Shown: positions 42,357-50,328 of the stretch, piece after piece | Layout of the letters: each line of letters begins with the position of its first letter | How positions within the stretch are numbered: the first letter of the stretch is position 1 | Assembly: GCF_009708005.2 (NCBI RefSeq) | Contig: NZ_CP052757.1 | Location: 1,054,001 to 1,118,000 of the forward strand | DNA from: Cellulosimicrobium protaetiae | GTDB taxonomy: Bacteria > Actinomycetota > Actinomycetes > Actinomycetales > Cellulomonadaceae | Reading direction: 5' to 3' | Length of the DNA stretch: 64,000 nt | Notes under the pieces: model-generated | Database searches by the model: none | Told to the model about the DNA's origin: nothing | Seen by the model: the letters and a program-made list of their open reading frames with translations, nothing else | Translations under genes and position numbers: made by a program

Positions 42357-43801
42357 GCGCCGGGCACCCGGCGCCGTCGGGCAGCGGGCCGACGGCGGGC
42401 GGCGGGCTGCTCGCCCGCGTCCGGGACCGGCGGCTCGTCGGCACGCCCTCGCGCGCACGGACGATCGCCTACGGCGCGTCCGCGTTCCCCTCGAACCTGC
42501 TGATGCAGACGTTCTCCGCGTTCGTCGTCTACTTCTACGTCGACCACCTCGGGGTCCGCGCCGGCTGGGTCGCCGGCGCGATGGTCGCGCACGGCATCCT
42601 CAACGCCCTGCTCAACCCGCTCGTCGGCGCGGCCTCCGACCGTCGCCGGACTCGCTGGGGCCGGCGCGTCCCCTGGATCGTGCTCGGGATCGTCCCGCTC
42701 GTCGTCGCGTTCGCGCTCGTGTGGATGCCGCCCGCCGTCGGCCCGACCGGGCTCGTCGTGTGGTTCCTCGTCGTCGTCGCGCTGTTCGACGTCGCGTACG
42801 TCGTGGTCGCGCTCAACGTCTCGGCGCTCTTCCCCGAGATCTTCCGCACGACGGCCGAGCGCGCTCGCGGCAACACGCCGCGCCAGATCTTCGGCCTCGT
42901 CGGGATGATCCTCGGCACCGCGGGCGCGCCGCTGCTGTACGGCACGCTCGGCTGGACCTGGATGGCGCTGCTGCTCGCGGTCGTGAGCCTCGCGTTCTTC
43001 GTGTGGTCGCTCGCCGGGATGGTCGAGCGCCCCGTCGACGTCGAGGCGGTGCGCTCGCGCGAGGCCGCCGTCGGGCTGGGAGACCAGCTCCGCTACACCT
43101 TCGCCAACCGCGCGTTCGTCACCTACGTGCTCGGGTCGCTGCTGCTGCAGAGCACGACGGCGATCGTGCTCGCCGCCATCCCGTTCTACGTGCGGTACAC
43201 CGTCGGAGGGGCGGAGGCCGACGCGACGTTCCTCCTCGCGCCGATCTTCGTCGCCGCGATCCCGTCGATCGTCGGGTGGTCGTGGGTCGTGCGGAAGATC
43301 GGCCCGCGCTCCGCGATGCTGTGGGTCGTCACGGTGTACGGGCTCGCGACGTGTCTCTACCTGATCCCGTCCACCGTGCTCGGCGCCGCGCTCGCGGGCC
43401 TCGCCGTGGGCGTGGGTGTCGCCGGCCTCATGCAGGTGCTCGAGGTCGCGCTCGCGCAGGTCATCGACGACGACGAGCGTCGCACCGGCCTGCGCCGCGA
43501 GGGCATGTACTTCGGCGCCAACGGGTTCGTCGTGCGCGGGTCCGTCATCGTGCAGGCCGTGCTCGTCGCGGGCGTGCTGTCGGCGAGCGGGTACGTCGAG
43601 GGCGCGGGCGACGTCGCGCAGCCGGACACCGTCGCGACCGGCGTGCGCCTCCTCCTCGGCGGCGTCCCCGTGGTCCTCGCCGCGCTCGCGTTCGTCTGCT
43701 TCTGGTTCTACCCCCTCCGCGGTCGCGACCCCGACGACACCGACGCCGCCCTCGCCGAGGCCGACGCCTCCCCGACGGCGGCAGACCCCCTCCCGAGGTA
43801 G
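42353..43801 (+). CDS. GPH-family sugar:cation symporter (MFS)
   Basis: A 482-residue inner-membrane transporter with about 12 spans. The GPH/MelB-like features are the N-terminal AFPSNLLMQTFSAFVVYFYVDHLG, the loop PLVGAASDRRRTRWGRRVPW, and the conserved ALNVSALFPEI region. It probably imports a disaccharide or chitooligosaccharide for the co-encoded deacetylase. The coding frame ends CCG-AGG-TAG: the Arg codon and stop codon are the first bases of a 21-bp repeat unit. Confidence 0.85.
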   Translation: MSAGHPAPSGSGPTAGGGLLARVRDRRLVGTPSRARTIAYGASAFPSNLLMQTFSAFVVYFYVDHLGVRAGWVAGAMVAHGILNALLNPLVGAASDRRRTRWGRRVPWIVLGIVPLVVAFALVWMPPAVGPTGLVVWFLVVVALFDVAYVVVALNVSALFPEIFRTTAERARGNTPRQIFGLVGMILGTAGAPLLYGTLGWTWMALLLAVVSLAFFVWSLAGMVERPVDVEAVRSREAAVGLGDQLRYTFANRAFVTYVLGSLLLQSTTAIVLAAIPFYVRYTVGGAEADATFLLAPIFVAAIPSIVGWSWVVRKIGPRSAMLWVVTVYGLATCLYLIPSTVLGAALAGLAVGVGVAGLMQVLEVALAQVIDDDERRTGLRREGMYFGANGFVVRGSVIVQAVLVAGVLSASGYVEGAGDVAQPDTVATGVRLLLGGVPVVLAALAFVCFWFYPLRGRDPDDTDAALAEADASPTAADPLPR

Positions 43802-43916
43802 AACCCCGGTCGCGCGAGAGAGAACCCTGGTAGCCCGAGGTAGAACCGTGGTCGCGCGATATAGAACCGTGGTCGGCCGAGTGAGAACCGTGGTCGGTCG
43901 AAGTAGAACCCTGGTC
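43794..43916 (+). repeat. 21-bp phased repeat, locus III, forward array
   Basis: Six forward units start at 43794, 43815, 43836, 43857, 43878 and 43899, exactly 21 bp apart. The 18-bp core (CGAGGTAGAACCSTGGTC) varies most at positions 4-6; the 3-bp spacers vary freely. The first unit supplies the stop codon of the sugar transporter gene. It is the left arm of a composite module that continues to 44399. Confidence 0.93.
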
Positions 43917-43951
43917 TTTGAGCCCGACGGCGTGTGGCTGGGTTGGGTGGT

Positions 43952-44044
43952 CGGGGTGGGTGGTGGTGCCGCGTCTACCATCCGCCGCTCGTTCCTCGCG
44001 GCTCCCGCCGGGCCCGCCACGACGCGGCACCACCACCCATCCCG
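43952..44044. other. Module A central stem-loop
   Basis: A 24-bp stem with one G-T wobble (43952-43975 with 44021-44044) closes a 45-nt loop (43976-44020). The loop matches the second copy at 59310-59354 in 44 of 45 positions. No coding potential is evident. It may be a structured RNA or a DNA recognition structure. Confidence 0.8.
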
Positions 44045-44141
44045 CCCGGCTTCGCCCCGCCCTGGTCTGTGCGCACCCGGACCACCTGCCCGCGCGGTTC
44101 CGTCTCGTACGCGCCGCGCCGTCGCGCCGCGTCTTCGTGTC

Positions 44142-44195
44142 GAGCAGGTGGTCCGGGCGCGTCCTGGTCGCCTGACGCGCCCGGATCTCCTGCTC
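44142..44195. other. Module A second stem-loop
   Basis: Outer stem GAGCAGG/CCTGCTC (44142-44148 with 44189-44195) encloses an inner perfect 11-bp stem (44153-44163 with 44174-44184) and a 10-nt loop. The same 54-nt layout recurs at 59447-59500. A further CCTGCTCGAC copy at 44211-44220 offers an alternative partner for the 5' strand. Confidence 0.7.
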
Positions 44196-44318
44196 GGCCA
44201 ACCAGGATCGCCTGCTCGACCTGCCGGGTCACGTGATCGGCCGAGAACCGGCGATGGCGGCAGCCCCGAGCACCGAGACCACCCCTACCGCGGACCCGAC
44301 CCCGCGGGCCTGAGACCT

Positions 44319-44399
44319 GACCACGGTTCTACCTCGCGCGACCACGGTTCTACCTCGACCGACCGCGGTTCTACCTCGGCGGAGTGGGGTTCACTCTCG
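44319..44399 (-). repeat. 21-bp phased repeat, locus III, reverse array
   Basis: Four reverse units start at 44319, 44340, 44361 and 44382, exactly 21 bp apart; the last is degenerate. They overlap the 3' end of the minus-strand MarR gene, whose stop TAG and final Arg codon come from the unit at 44361-44378. Confidence 0.9.
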
Positions 44400-44928
44400 G
44401 CGAGGTGGTGTCCCGGAGGGCGTGCTCGACGACGGTGCAGGGGTCGGTGGTGGCGTCGACGTCGCGGAGGTCGCACGCGACACGGCGCATGAGCGTGCGG
44501 AAGGCGCTGCGCTCGTCGGGCGAGAGCATGGCGAGGAGCTGCTCCTCGGCGTCGTGCACGGCCGTGGCCCACCCGGCGAGCCGACGGCGGCCCTCGGGCG
44601 TCGCGACGACGCGGCGTGCGCGGCGGTCGGCGGGGTTCTGCTGCCGCTCCCCGAGGCCCGCGGCGACGAGGTCGTCGACGAGGTACGTCATGACGGTCCG
44701 GTCGATGCCGTGGTGCTCGGCGAGGGCGAGCTGGGTGGGGTGGTCGCCCTGCGCGACGGTGACGAGGACCTGGTAGCCACGGGTGCCGTGCGGGACGTCG
44801 TCGAGCGCCTGCTCGACCGTCGCACGGTAGGCGCGCAGCAGCACGCCGAGGTGCCAGCCGAGGTCCTCGAGGCGGCCGGGGAGCTCGGCGGGGCCGGTCG
44901 TGGGAGCGGTCGTCGTGCTCGTGCTCAT
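44371..44928 (-). CDS. MarR family transcriptional regulator
   Basis: A 185-residue winged-helix regulator. The DNA-binding region (about 60-125) reads TQLALAEHHGIDRTVMTYLVDDLVAAGL and the wing QNPADRRARRVVATPEG. It is divergent from the LLM oxidoreductase gene across a 91-bp region with a good inverted repeat, so it probably represses that operon. Its C-terminus (NPTPPR) is read from repeat sequence: the coding frame enters a 21-bp unit and stops on its TAG. Confidence 0.87.
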   Translation of the reverse strand: MSTSTTTAPTTGPAELPGRLEDLGWHLGVLLRAYRATVEQALDDVPHGTRGYQVLVTVAQGDHPTQLALAEHHGIDRTVMTYLVDDLVAAGLGERQQNPADRRARRVVATPEGRRRLAGWATAVHDAEEQLLAMLSPDERSAFRTLMRRVACDLRDVDATTDPCTVVEHALRDTTSPRVNPTPPR

Positions 44929-44974
44929 CCGCCCACCCTACCGCCGGGAATGTGGTTGCACCACCTTTCTGTTG

Positions 44975-45003
44975 AAGATATGTTCTGTACAGCAACGTAT
45001 CTT
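44975..45003. promoter_or_regulatory. Candidate MarR operator
   Basis: Inverted repeat AAGATATGTT-N9-AACGTATCTT with 9 of 10 arm positions matching, between the divergent MarR gene and the LLM oxidoreductase gene. It is AT-rich against a GC-rich background and ends 16 bp before the LLM start. Confidence 0.7.
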
Positions 45004-45019
45004 GAGATCGCGAGGAGCC

Positions 45020-45967
45020 ATGCCCGACTACGGCCACGACCTGCGCTTCGGGTCCTTCGTCACACCCACCGCCGCGGCACCGCAGCAGGCGGTCGCGCTC
45101 GCGCAGCTCTCGGAGGAGGTGGGCCTCGACCTCGTGACGTTCCAGGACCATCCGTACCAGGCGGCCTTCCTCGACACGTGGACGCTGATGTCCTGGGTCG
45201 CCGCGCGCACCGAGCGCATCCGGATCGCGGGCAACGTGCTCAACCTGCCGCTGCGCCCACCGGCCGTGCTCGCGCGCGCCGTGGCGAGCCTCGACCGGCT
45301 CTCGGGCGGTCGCGTCGAGCTGGGGCTCGGCGCGGGCGGGTTCTGGGACCCGATCGTCGCGATGGGCGGCGAGCGACTGACGCCGGGGGAGTCGGTCGAC
45401 GCGCTCTCCGAGGGCATCGACGTCGTCCGCGGGCTGTGGGACACGTCGACCCGTGACCGCCTCGTCGCGGGCGGGGCGCACCACCACGTCGACGGTGCCA
45501 AGCGCGGGCCCGCACCCGCGCACGACGTCGAGATCTGGGTCGGCGCGCTCAAGCCCCGCATGCTGCGCCTCGTCGGGGCGAAGGCCGACGGCTGGCTCCC
45601 GTCGCTCGCGTACCTCCAGAGCTTCGAGGCGCTCGCGAAGGGCAACGCGACGATCGACGCCGCCGCCGAGGACGCGGGCCGCGACCCGCGCGCCGTCCGG
45701 CGCCTGCTCAACGTCGGTGGCCGGTTCACGGCGGACGGTGGCGCCGGGTTCCTCCAGGGCTCGCCCAGCCAGTGGGCCGAGCAGGTCGCGGAGGTGACGC
45801 TCGAGCACGGCGTCTCCACGTGGATCGTCGCGGGCGACGACCCGACGACCCTGGCCGTCGTCGGGCAGGAGGTCGCCCCCGCCGCGCGCGAGCTCGTCAC
45901 GGCGGAGCGCGGCACGGCCGACGTCCAAGCGACGGGAGCCGTCACGGACGGCGAGGCCCGCGCATGA
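45020..45967 (+). CDS. LLM class flavin/F420-dependent oxidoreductase
   Basis: A 315-residue luciferase-like TIM-barrel enzyme. Typical blocks are LAQLSEEVGLDLVTFQDHPYQ, RIRIAGNVLNLPLRPPAVLARAVASLD, GRVELGLGAGGFWD and VGALKPRMLRLVGAKADGWLPS. Reduced FMN or F420 is the likely cofactor. It is a close paralogue of the N-terminal half of the next protein (TFQDHPYQ and GRVxLxLGAGxFWD shared). CGAGGAG precedes the ATG; the next gene overlaps its stop by 4 bp. Confidence 0.87.
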   Translation: MPDYGHDLRFGSFVTPTAAAPQQAVALAQLSEEVGLDLVTFQDHPYQAAFLDTWTLMSWVAARTERIRIAGNVLNLPLRPPAVLARAVASLDRLSGGRVELGLGAGGFWDPIVAMGGERLTPGESVDALSEGIDVVRGLWDTSTRDRLVAGGAHHHVDGAKRGPAPAHDVEIWVGALKPRMLRLVGAKADGWLPSLAYLQSFEALAKGNATIDAAAEDAGRDPRAVRRLLNVGGRFTADGGAGFLQGSPSQWAEQVAEVTLEHGVSTWIVAGDDPTTLAVVGQEVAPAARELVTAERGTADVQATGAVTDGEARA

Positions 45968-48300
45968 CCGACTACGGCCACCCGCTCCGGTTCGGCACGT
46001 TCGTCACGCCGTCGGCGCAGGACCCCGAGACGACGGTCGGGCTCGCCCGCCTCGCCGAGGACCTCGGCTACGACCTCGTGACGTTCCAGGACCACCCGTA
46101 CCAGCCGCGCTTCCTCGACACGTGGACGCTGCTGTCGTACGTCGCGTCCGCGACGGAGCGCATCCACGTCGCGCCCGACGTCGTCAACGTCCCCATGCGC
46201 CAGCCCGCCGTGCTCGCGCGCGCGGCGGCGAGCCTCGACCTGCTGTCCGACGGGCGCGTCGACCTCGCGCTCGGCGCCGGCGCGTTCTGGGACGCCATGG
46301 TCTCGATGGGCGTCGAGCGCCTCACCCCGGGCGAGTCCGTCGACGCGCTCGCCGAGGCGGTCGACGTGATCCGGGCGATCTGGGGCGAGGACGGCGACGG
46401 CGAGCTGTTCGTCCCCGGCCGCCACCACCGGCTCGACGGCGCGACCGCCGGACCGGCGACCACGCGCCGCATCCCGCTGTGGCTGGGCGCGCTCGGCCCG
46501 CGCATGCTGCGTCTCGTCGGCGAGAAGGCCGACGGCTGGCTCCCGTCCCTGGGCCGCGTCGGCCTGGACGGGCTGCGCGCGGGGAACGCGCGCATCGACG
46601 AGGCCGCGACCGCCGTCGGGCGCGACGCGCGCGAGGTCACGCGCCTGCTCAACGTGTCGGGTACGTTCGATGCCGCCCCCGCGGCGTCCGGCCTCGGGGG
46701 CGCCCCGGATCTCGTCGGCCCGCCCGAGGCCTGGGTCGAGCGGCTCCTGCCGCTCGTCCTGGAGGAGGGCGTCTCGACGCTCATCCTCGCGACAGACGAC
46801 GAGCGCACCACCCGCCGGTTCGCGGAGGACGTCGCGCCCGCGCTGCGGGACGCCGTCGCCGCGGGACGTGCGGCGAGCGGGACGGACACGTCCCGCGTCG
46901 TGCCCCTCGCGGTCCGGGCCGCGCGCCGCGACGGCATCGCCTACGGCGACGTCCCCGCCTCCCTCGCGGAGCGAGCGGTCGAGCCGGGCGACGCCGCGTA
47001 CGGGGGCGTGCGCTCGAACTACCTGCGCGGCGGCTCGCCGGGGCTCGTGCTCCGCCCGCGCGACACCGCGGAGGTCGTCGAGGCGCTCGCGTTCGCGCGC
47101 GCCCAGCCGATCACGCGGACCGTGCCGCTGTCCGTCCGCTCGGGCGGCCACGGCATCAGCGGGCGCTCGACGAACGACGGCGGGATCGTCCTCGACCTGG
47201 GCGCGCTCGACGCGATCGAGGTGCTCGACGACGACGCGCGCCTCGTGCGCGTCGGCCCGGGTGCGCGCTGGGGCGGGGTCGCGGCGGCGCTCGCTCCCCG
47301 GGGCTGGGCGATCACGTCGGGCGACTCCGGCGGCGTCGGGGTGGGCGGTCTCGCGACGGCGGGCGGCATCGGCTTCCTCGGCCGGGCGCACGGTCTGACG
47401 ATCGACCACGTGCACGCGGTCGAGGTCGTCCTCGCGGACGGCTCGGTCGTGCGCGCGAGCGCGGACGAGAACCCGGACCTGTTCTGGGCGGTGCGCGGCG
47501 CGGGGTCGCAGGTCGGCATCGTGACGTCGTTCGAGCTCGTCGCGGACGAGGTGTCGGCGGTCGGGTTCGCGCAGATGGTGCATGATGCGTCCGACCTCGC
47601 CGGGTTCCTCGAGCGCTGGGGCGCGACCGTCGAGACGTCGCCGCGAGACACGACGAGCTTCCTCATCGTGGGTCGCCCGCGGCCGGGCCAGCCGGTCGTC
47701 GCGCAGTCCATGACGATGGTCGACTCCGCCGACCCGGACACCGTCCTTGCGCGGCTCCAGCCGTTCGCGGCGATCTCGCCGCTGCTCGCGCAGGCGACGG
47801 CGCAGATCGTGCCGTACGACGCCGTCGTCTCCGCCCCCGCCCCGGGCCCGCACGGAGGCCAGGGCGAGCCCGTCTCGCGGTCCGGCCTGCTGGAGCACCT
47901 CACGCCCGAGGCGTCCGCCCGGCTCGCGGGGCTCGTCGCGAGCGGCGACACGTACTTCTTCCAGATCCGCTCGACGGGGGGAGCGGCGTCGGACGTCCCG
48001 GTCGAGGCCACGGCGTACGCGCACCGCTCGGCGAACTTCTCCGTCGTGGCGATGGGGGCGAGCCGCTCACGGCTCGACGCGCGCTGGGACGCGCTGGCGG
48101 ACGTGTTCGAGGGCATGTACCTGAGCTTCGACACGGACCGCCGCCCCGAGCGCGTGTCGGACGCGTTCCCGCCCGCGACCTTGGAGCGGCTGCGGGAGGT
48201 CAAGCGCCGGGTCGACCCGACGAACGTCTTCCGTGACAACCTGCCGATCCTCGGGCCGGACCCGGTGGACGAGCCCGTGGAGGCCGTCCCCGCGAGGTAG
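45964..48300 (+). CDS. Fusion of LLM oxidoreductase and BBE-type FAD oxidase
   Basis: A 778-residue two-enzyme fusion. Residues 1 to about 295 form a complete LLM domain, a paralogue of the preceding gene product. After a short linker, residues about 325-770 form a vanillyl-alcohol-oxidase/BBE-like flavoprotein: FAD-binding PCMH region with SVRSGGHGISGRSTNDGGIV (His for covalent flavin attachment), GVGVGGLATAGGIGFLGRAHG, and a C-terminal BBE motif VDPTNVFRDNLPI. The second Cys of bicovalent oxidases is absent. Open reading is continuous with no frameshift. The frame ends GCG-AGG-TAG in a repeat unit. It probably performs two sequential oxidations on one substrate. Confidence 0.85.
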   Translation: MTDYGHPLRFGTFVTPSAQDPETTVGLARLAEDLGYDLVTFQDHPYQPRFLDTWTLLSYVASATERIHVAPDVVNVPMRQPAVLARAAASLDLLSDGRVDLALGAGAFWDAMVSMGVERLTPGESVDALAEAVDVIRAIWGEDGDGELFVPGRHHRLDGATAGPATTRRIPLWLGALGPRMLRLVGEKADGWLPSLGRVGLDGLRAGNARIDEAATAVGRDAREVTRLLNVSGTFDAAPAASGLGGAPDLVGPPEAWVERLLPLVLEEGVSTLILATDDERTTRRFAEDVAPALRDAVAAGRAASGTDTSRVVPLAVRAARRDGIAYGDVPASLAERAVEPGDAAYGGVRSNYLRGGSPGLVLRPRDTAEVVEALAFARAQPITRTVPLSVRSGGHGISGRSTNDGGIVLDLGALDAIEVLDDDARLVRVGPGARWGGVAAALAPRGWAITSGDSGGVGVGGLATAGGIGFLGRAHGLTIDHVHAVEVVLADGSVVRASADENPDLFWAVRGAGSQVGIVTSFELVADEVSAVGFAQMVHDASDLAGFLERWGATVETSPRDTTSFLIVGRPRPGQPVVAQSMTMVDSADPDTVLARLQPFAAISPLLAQATAQIVPYDAVVSAPAPGPHGGQGEPVSRSGLLEHLTPEASARLAGLVASGDTYFFQIRSTGGAASDVPVEATAYAHRSANFSVVAMGASRSRLDARWDALADVFEGMYLSFDTDRRPERVSDAFPPATLERLREVKRRVDPTNVFRDNLPILGPDPVDEPVEAVPAR

Positions 48301-48388
48301 AGCCCTGCCGAGGTAGACCCCTGGTAGCGCGAGGTAGAACCCTGGTCAGGACCACGGTTCTACCTCGCGCTACCGGACCTCTACCTCG
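48293..48388. repeat. 21-bp phased repeat, locus IV (inverted arrays)
   Basis: Forward units at 48293 (shortened, 16 bp to the next), 48309 and 48330; reverse units at 48350 and 48371, 21 bp apart. The inner units form a 24-bp stem with one mismatch and a 4-nt loop (48323-48346 with 48351-48374, approximate ends). The locus lies between genes converging from both sides and supplies the stop codons of both: TAG in the first unit for the fusion oxidase and a TAG within the reverse array for the BenE gene. Confidence 0.9.
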
Positions 48389-49605
48389 CGGGGCGGGGTG
48401 CCCGTCGGCGTCCCGGTCTCGCTCGCCGGGTCGGGTGCCCGACGGCGCACGGTGAGGACCGCGTGGACGGTCAGCCCGGCGAGGATCGCCCAGAACGCGG
48501 CGGCGATGCCGGCCACGACGACGCCGCTCGCGGCGACGAGGAACGTCACGACGGCTGCCTCGCGCCCGCGCGGCTCGGCGACCGCACCGGCGACGGCGGC
48601 GCCGAGCGTGCCGACGAGCGCGAGCCCGGCGGCCGCCTCGACGAGGCCCGCGGGCGCGGCGGCGACGAGCGCGGCGAGCCCGGCCGACCCGACGGCGAGC
48701 ACGAGGTATGCCCACCCGGCGGTGTGCGCGGCGAGCCAGCGGCGCCGGGCGTCGGGGTGGGCCTCGGGCCCCGCGGCGAGCGCGGCGGAGATCGCCGCGA
48801 GGTTGATCGCGTGGCCGCCCGCGGTCGCGCCGGCGAGCGTCGCGAGCCCGGTGACGGTCATGGTCTCGCGCCATGGCACGCGGTACCCGAACGACGCCAT
48901 GACGGCGACGCCGGGCACGTTCTGCGACGCCATCGTCACGACGTAGAGCGGGACGGCGAGCCCGACCACGGCCTGCCACGAGAGCGTGGGGGCGGTGAGG
49001 TCGAGGCGGGGGACGGCGTCGGACCACGCGAGCGTGCCGCCGTGCACGGCCTCGTACCCGACGATCGCGAGCGTCACCGCGAGCGCCGCGGGCGCCGCCC
49101 AGCGCGGCGCGACGCGCAGGAGCACGAGCCACACGAGAACCACCGGCGCGACGAGCAGCGGCGTCGCGACGACCGCGCGCACCGGTGCGAGGCACAGCGT
49201 GAGGAGCACGCCGGCGAGCATCGCCTGCGCGATCGGGGTCGGGATCGCGGCGACGAGGTCGCCGAGTCGCGGCCAGAGCGCGGTGAGCAGCACGAGGCCG
49301 CCGACGACGCAGAACGCCCCGACCGCCGCGGGCCACCCGCCCGCGACGGCGCCCGTGCTCACGAGCAGCGCGGCGCCGGGCGTGGACCACGCGAGCGTGA
49401 GCGGGGTGCGGTGGCGGGTGGTGAGCCAGAAGATGCCGACGGCCTGCGTGACGCAGAGCGCGAGGAGCCCGGACGCGGCCTGGTCGGGCGTGGCGCCGAC
49501 GGCGCGCAGCCCGGCGAGCACGACGGCGAACGAGCTCGTGAAGCCGACGAGGGCGGTCACGAGCCCGGCGAGGACGGGGCGCAGGCGGTCCGAGGCGGGG
49601 TCCAT
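48370..49605 (-). CDS. benE: BenE family benzoate:H+ symporter
   Basis: A 411-residue membrane transporter with about 12 hydrophobic spans and family motifs LVGFTSSFAVVLAG (TM1), LAWSTPGAALL and VPLYVVTMASQNVPGVAVM, plus ATAGGHAINLAAISAA in a later helix. BenE-type carriers import benzoate. The C-terminus REVEVR is read from repeat sequence at locus IV. The XRE-cupin regulator gene is divergent and probably controls it. No benzoate catabolic genes are visible here. Confidence 0.87.
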   Translation of the reverse strand: MDPASDRLRPVLAGLVTALVGFTSSFAVVLAGLRAVGATPDQAASGLLALCVTQAVGIFWLTTRHRTPLTLAWSTPGAALLVSTGAVAGGWPAAVGAFCVVGGLVLLTALWPRLGDLVAAIPTPIAQAMLAGVLLTLCLAPVRAVVATPLLVAPVVLVWLVLLRVAPRWAAPAALAVTLAIVGYEAVHGGTLAWSDAVPRLDLTAPTLSWQAVVGLAVPLYVVTMASQNVPGVAVMASFGYRVPWRETMTVTGLATLAGATAGGHAINLAAISAALAAGPEAHPDARRRWLAAHTAGWAYLVLAVGSAGLAALVAAAPAGLVEAAAGLALVGTLGAAVAGAVAEPRGREAAVVTFLVAASGVVVAGIAAAFWAILAGLTVHAVLTVRRRAPDPASETGTPTGTPPREVEVR

Positions 49606-49632
49606 GCTGCTCCTGGCGAGCTATGAGGGGAG

Positions 49633-49654
49633 AGCGTTCTGTTTGTGGAACGCT
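49633..49654. promoter_or_regulatory. Candidate operator of the XRE-cupin regulator
   Basis: Perfect inverted repeat AGCGTTC-N8-GAACGCT in the 90-bp region between the divergent benE and XRE-cupin genes. Confidence 0.6.
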
Positions 49655-49695
49655 ACCAGAGGCTCCGCAGCAGCCGCGCCGGTAGGCTGCGGCGC

Positions 49696-50328
49696 GTGAG
49701 CGACGGGGCAGGGCGCGCGAGGACTCGACCGGACGACGAGCCCGGGGGAGCGCCCGGACGCCCGTCGGGACGAGCAGAGGACGGGACGCTCGCGGCGGTC
49801 GCCGCGCAGCTCCGGGCGCTGCGCGCCGACCGTGGGCTCTCCCTGTCGGCCCTCGCCGCCGCGGCGGGCATCGGCAAGGGTTCGCTCTCCGAGATCGAGC
49901 ACGGCGCGCGCAACCCCACGCTCGCGACCCTCTACGCCCTGGCCGGCGCCCTCGGCGTCCCGCTCGCGACGCTGCTCGCCGAGCGGGCGGGGACGGAGGT
50001 CTCGTCCGAGGGTGTCACCGCGCGGCTGCTCGATGCGCACCACCTGCCCGGCGGCACGGCCGTCGAGGTCTACCACCTGCACCTCGAGCCCCACGCGGAC
50101 CGGACGTCACCGCCGCACGGACCGGGCGTCGTCGAGCACCTGCTCATCACGCGCGGCCGCCTGCGGGCCGGACGCCACGGGGCGGAGGCCGTCGTGACCG
50201 TGGGGGACGAGCTGCGGTGGGTGTCCGACGCCGACCACTCCTATCGCGCGCTCGACGGCGCCCCGGTCGACGCCGTGCTCGTCATCCGGACGCCGCCCCG
50301 GGGCGGACTCGGACAGGTGACCGGCTAG
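49696..50328 (+). CDS. XRE family regulator with cupin domain
   Basis: A 210-residue regulator. A helix-turn-helix (about 35-90; LSLSALAAAAGIGKGSLSEIEHGARNPTLATLYALA) is followed by a cupin-like ligand domain (about 110-200). The GTG at 49696 lies 13 nt after the first base of a TAGGCT -10 box (49683-49688) without a ribosome-binding site, so it is probably leaderless; an in-frame start at 49645 would lie inside the operator. It probably controls benE. The stop codon TAG overlaps the CTAG target duplication of the IS5 element. Confidence 0.82.
   Translation: MSDGAGRARTRPDDEPGGAPGRPSGRAEDGTLAAVAAQLRALRADRGLSLSALAAAAGIGKGSLSEIEHGARNPTLATLYALAGALGVPLATLLAERAGTEVSSEGVTARLLDAHHLPGGTAVEVYHLHLEPHADRTSPPHGPGVVEHLLITRGRLRAGRHGAEAVVTVGDELRWVSDADHSYRALDGAPVDAVLVIRTPPRGGLGQVTG

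Noticed and set aside
43794-43916. Regularly spaced direct repeats that look like a CRISPR array
   Set aside because: The variable part is only 3 bp, units are 18 bp and diverge among themselves, no cas genes are present, and inverted arrays accompany it. It is a phased tandem repeat, not CRISPR.
43952-44044. Central stem-loop as an ordinary rho-independent terminator
   Set aside because: The 45-nt loop is too long, no T-tract follows, and loop sequence is conserved between copies, which terminators do not need.
44285-45928. A long minus-strand open frame opposite the LLM gene
   Set aside because: Composition is Arg/Ala/Asp-rich without domains, and the plus strand carries the conserved LLM enzyme.
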